Assembly (NCBI GenBank): GCA_036379455.1
Contig: DASVGQ010000176.1
Coordinates: 1 to 14,294 of the forward strand
Length of the DNA stretch: 14,294 bases
Direction: 5' to 3'
Source: SCRT01 sp036379455
GTDB lineage: Bacteria > Pseudomonadota > Gammaproteobacteria > Nevskiales > Nevskiaceae
Shown: positions 13,232 to 14,294 of the stretch, piece after piece
How positions within the stretch are numbered: the first letter of the stretch is position 1
Layout of the letters: the number at the start of each line of letters is the position of its first letter
Program-made: the position numbers and the translations under genes
Notes under the pieces: model-generated
Databases searched by the model: none
Seen by the model: only the letters and a program-made list of their open reading frames with translations
Told to the model about the DNA's origin: nothing

Positions 13232-14262
13232 TTCGCCAGCGCATCCGGAAAGTCCGCCAGCGCCTGTGCGCACTCCCGCACCAGCCGTGGCCCCCGATAG
13301 ACGAGACCGGTGTAGAGCTGGATGAGATCCGCCCCCGCCGTGCGCCGTTCCAGCGCGTCATCCCTCCCCATGATGCCGCCAACCCCGATCAGCGCGAACT
13401 CGGCTCCGAGGCTGCTTCGCAGCTCGCGCAGGGCGGCCAGCGCGGCCGCACGCAGCGGTCGCCCCGACAAGCCGCCCGGTTCCGTTGCCATCAGTTCACT
13501 TTCCAGTCCCGGCCGCGTGATCGTGGTGTTCGTCACGATCACTCCCGCAGCGCCCAGCTCACGTGCCCTGAGTGCCGTCTCCCGGAGCTCCGCTGCAGGA
13601 AGGTCCGGAGACAGCTTGACCAGCAGCGGCCGCCGCATGCCGTGGACGTCGGCGAGCCGCCGACACTCCGCCGCGACGCGTCCGAACAGATCGCGGAAAC
13701 GAGACCCGCGTTGAAGATCGCGCAATCCCGCGGTGTTCGGCGAAGACACGTTGACGACCACATAGTCCGCGACGCCGTAGACGCGCCGCAGGCACAGCAG
13801 GTAATCGTCCAGCGCGTGATCCAGCGGCGTATCGCGGTTCTTGCCGATGTTCACGCCCAGCGGACAGTGCCGCCGCGCCGACTCGATGCGTCGCACCAGC
13901 GCATCGACGCCCGCATTGTTGAAGCCCATGCGATTGATGAGCGCACGGTGACGCGGCAGGCGGAACATGCGTGGTCGAGGATTGCCGGGCTGCGCCCGCG
14001 GCGTGACGGTGCCCACCTCGATGAAGCCGAAGCCCATGCGATCAAGAGCCTCGATCGCGACGCCATCCTTGTCCAGCCCGGCCGCCAGCCCGATGCGATT
14101 GCGAAAATGCAGGCCCATCATGTCTGCGGGATCGTCCACGGCGCGCCCGCCGGCGCATCCGAACAGCCGTGGCGCGCGCGCCATGCCCGCCATCGCCAGC
14201 CGGTGCGAACGTTCCGCGTCCATGCAGAACAGGACGGCACGCAACAAGGGATAGATATCCAT
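13228..14262 (-). CDS. pyrD: Dihydroorotate dehydrogenase (quinone), class 2
   Basis: PyrD oxidises dihydroorotate to orotate in pyrimidine synthesis and passes electrons to the membrane quinone pool. The 344-residue product has the class 2 layout: an amphipathic N-terminal helix pair for membrane and quinone contact (YPLLRAVLFCMDAERSHRLAM), FRNRIGLAAGLDKDG (53-67), EVGTVTPRAQPGNPRPRMFRL (82-102), INRMGFNNAG (109-118), GVNIGKN (136-142), and the active-site serine, probably Ser174, in NVSSPNTAGLRDLQ (171-184). VKLSPDL, VTNTT and GVGGI line the FMN site, and LIQLYTGLVYRGP is near the C-terminus. In the last GxxG-type region the sequence is GRDDALERRTAGADLIQ, a little divergent from the usual form. 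The stop is coupled to the next gene by ATGA. Only 32 bases of upstream sequence are visible, so its promoter is not judged. Confidence 0.97.
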   Translation of the reverse strand: MDIYPLLRAVLFCMDAERSHRLAMAGMARAPRLFGCAGGRAVDDPADMMGLHFRNRIGLAAGLDKDGVAIEALDRMGFGFIEVGTVTPRAQPGNPRPRMFRLPRHRALINRMGFNNAGVDALVRRIESARRHCPLGVNIGKNRDTPLDHALDDYLLCLRRVYGVADYVVVNVSSPNTAGLRDLQRGSRFRDLFGRVAAECRRLADVHGMRRPLLVKLSPDLPAAELRETALRARELGAAGVIVTNTTITRPGLESELMATEPGGLSGRPLRAAALAALRELRSSLGAEFALIGVGGIMGRDDALERRTAGADLIQLYTGLVYRGPRLVRECAQALADFPDALAK

Positions 14263-14294
14263 CGCGTGCCGGTCAGGCGCCCCTTGGTCGACGT

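Overview
The window is GC-rich chromosomal DNA with dense, often overlapping genes. It looks like a gammaproteobacterium. A type II secretion gspL-gspM-gspN tail, a class 2 (quinone-linked) pyrD, the rpsO-pnp pair and an 89-residue S15 ending in GLGLRR-like residues all fit that group, perhaps near the Xanthomonadales/Nevskiales/Steroidobacter lineages. The taxonomic guess is inference. I see no tRNA, rRNA, CRISPR array, insertion sequence or phage gene.

Plus strand, 1-7006. The window opens inside gspL, which is coupled by overlapping stop/start codons to gspM and then gspN, the end of a type II secretion operon. After a 206-base gap comes mnmA (tRNA 2-thiouridylase). A 311-base leader with several hairpins then precedes a four-gene respiratory cluster: a cbb3-family (C-type) heme-copper oxidase catalytic subunit (CcoN-like), a CcoO-like cytochrome c fused to two tandemly duplicated cytochrome c domains (three CXXCH motifs in one chain), a 55-residue single-helix protein that resembles CcoQ or CcoS, and a protein with an Ig-like domain followed by one membrane helix. 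No ccoP gene is present. The two extra heme domains on the CcoO chain appear to take over CcoP's electron-entry role, and the last gene has a heme-free membrane segment that looks like the CcoP anchor. This compact oxidase is the most interesting part of the window.

Minus strand, 7191-14262, convergent with the oxidase cluster. In transcription order: pyrD, an alpha/beta hydrolase and holA (overlapping reading frames, so probably one transcript); then rpsO with its own clear sigma70-type promoter and an intrinsic terminator; then pnp, whose leader contains inverted repeats that could serve RNase III/PNPase autoregulation; then an M20-family amidohydrolase read from a GTG start behind a strong Shine-Dalgarno sequence.

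Functionally the window is mostly housekeeping: pyrimidine synthesis, DNA polymerase clamp loading, ribosome and RNA turnover, tRNA modification and protein secretion. The oxidase cluster between them is the accessory-looking element. Its high-affinity type suggests use at low oxygen, but I found no convincing FNR/ANR site upstream.
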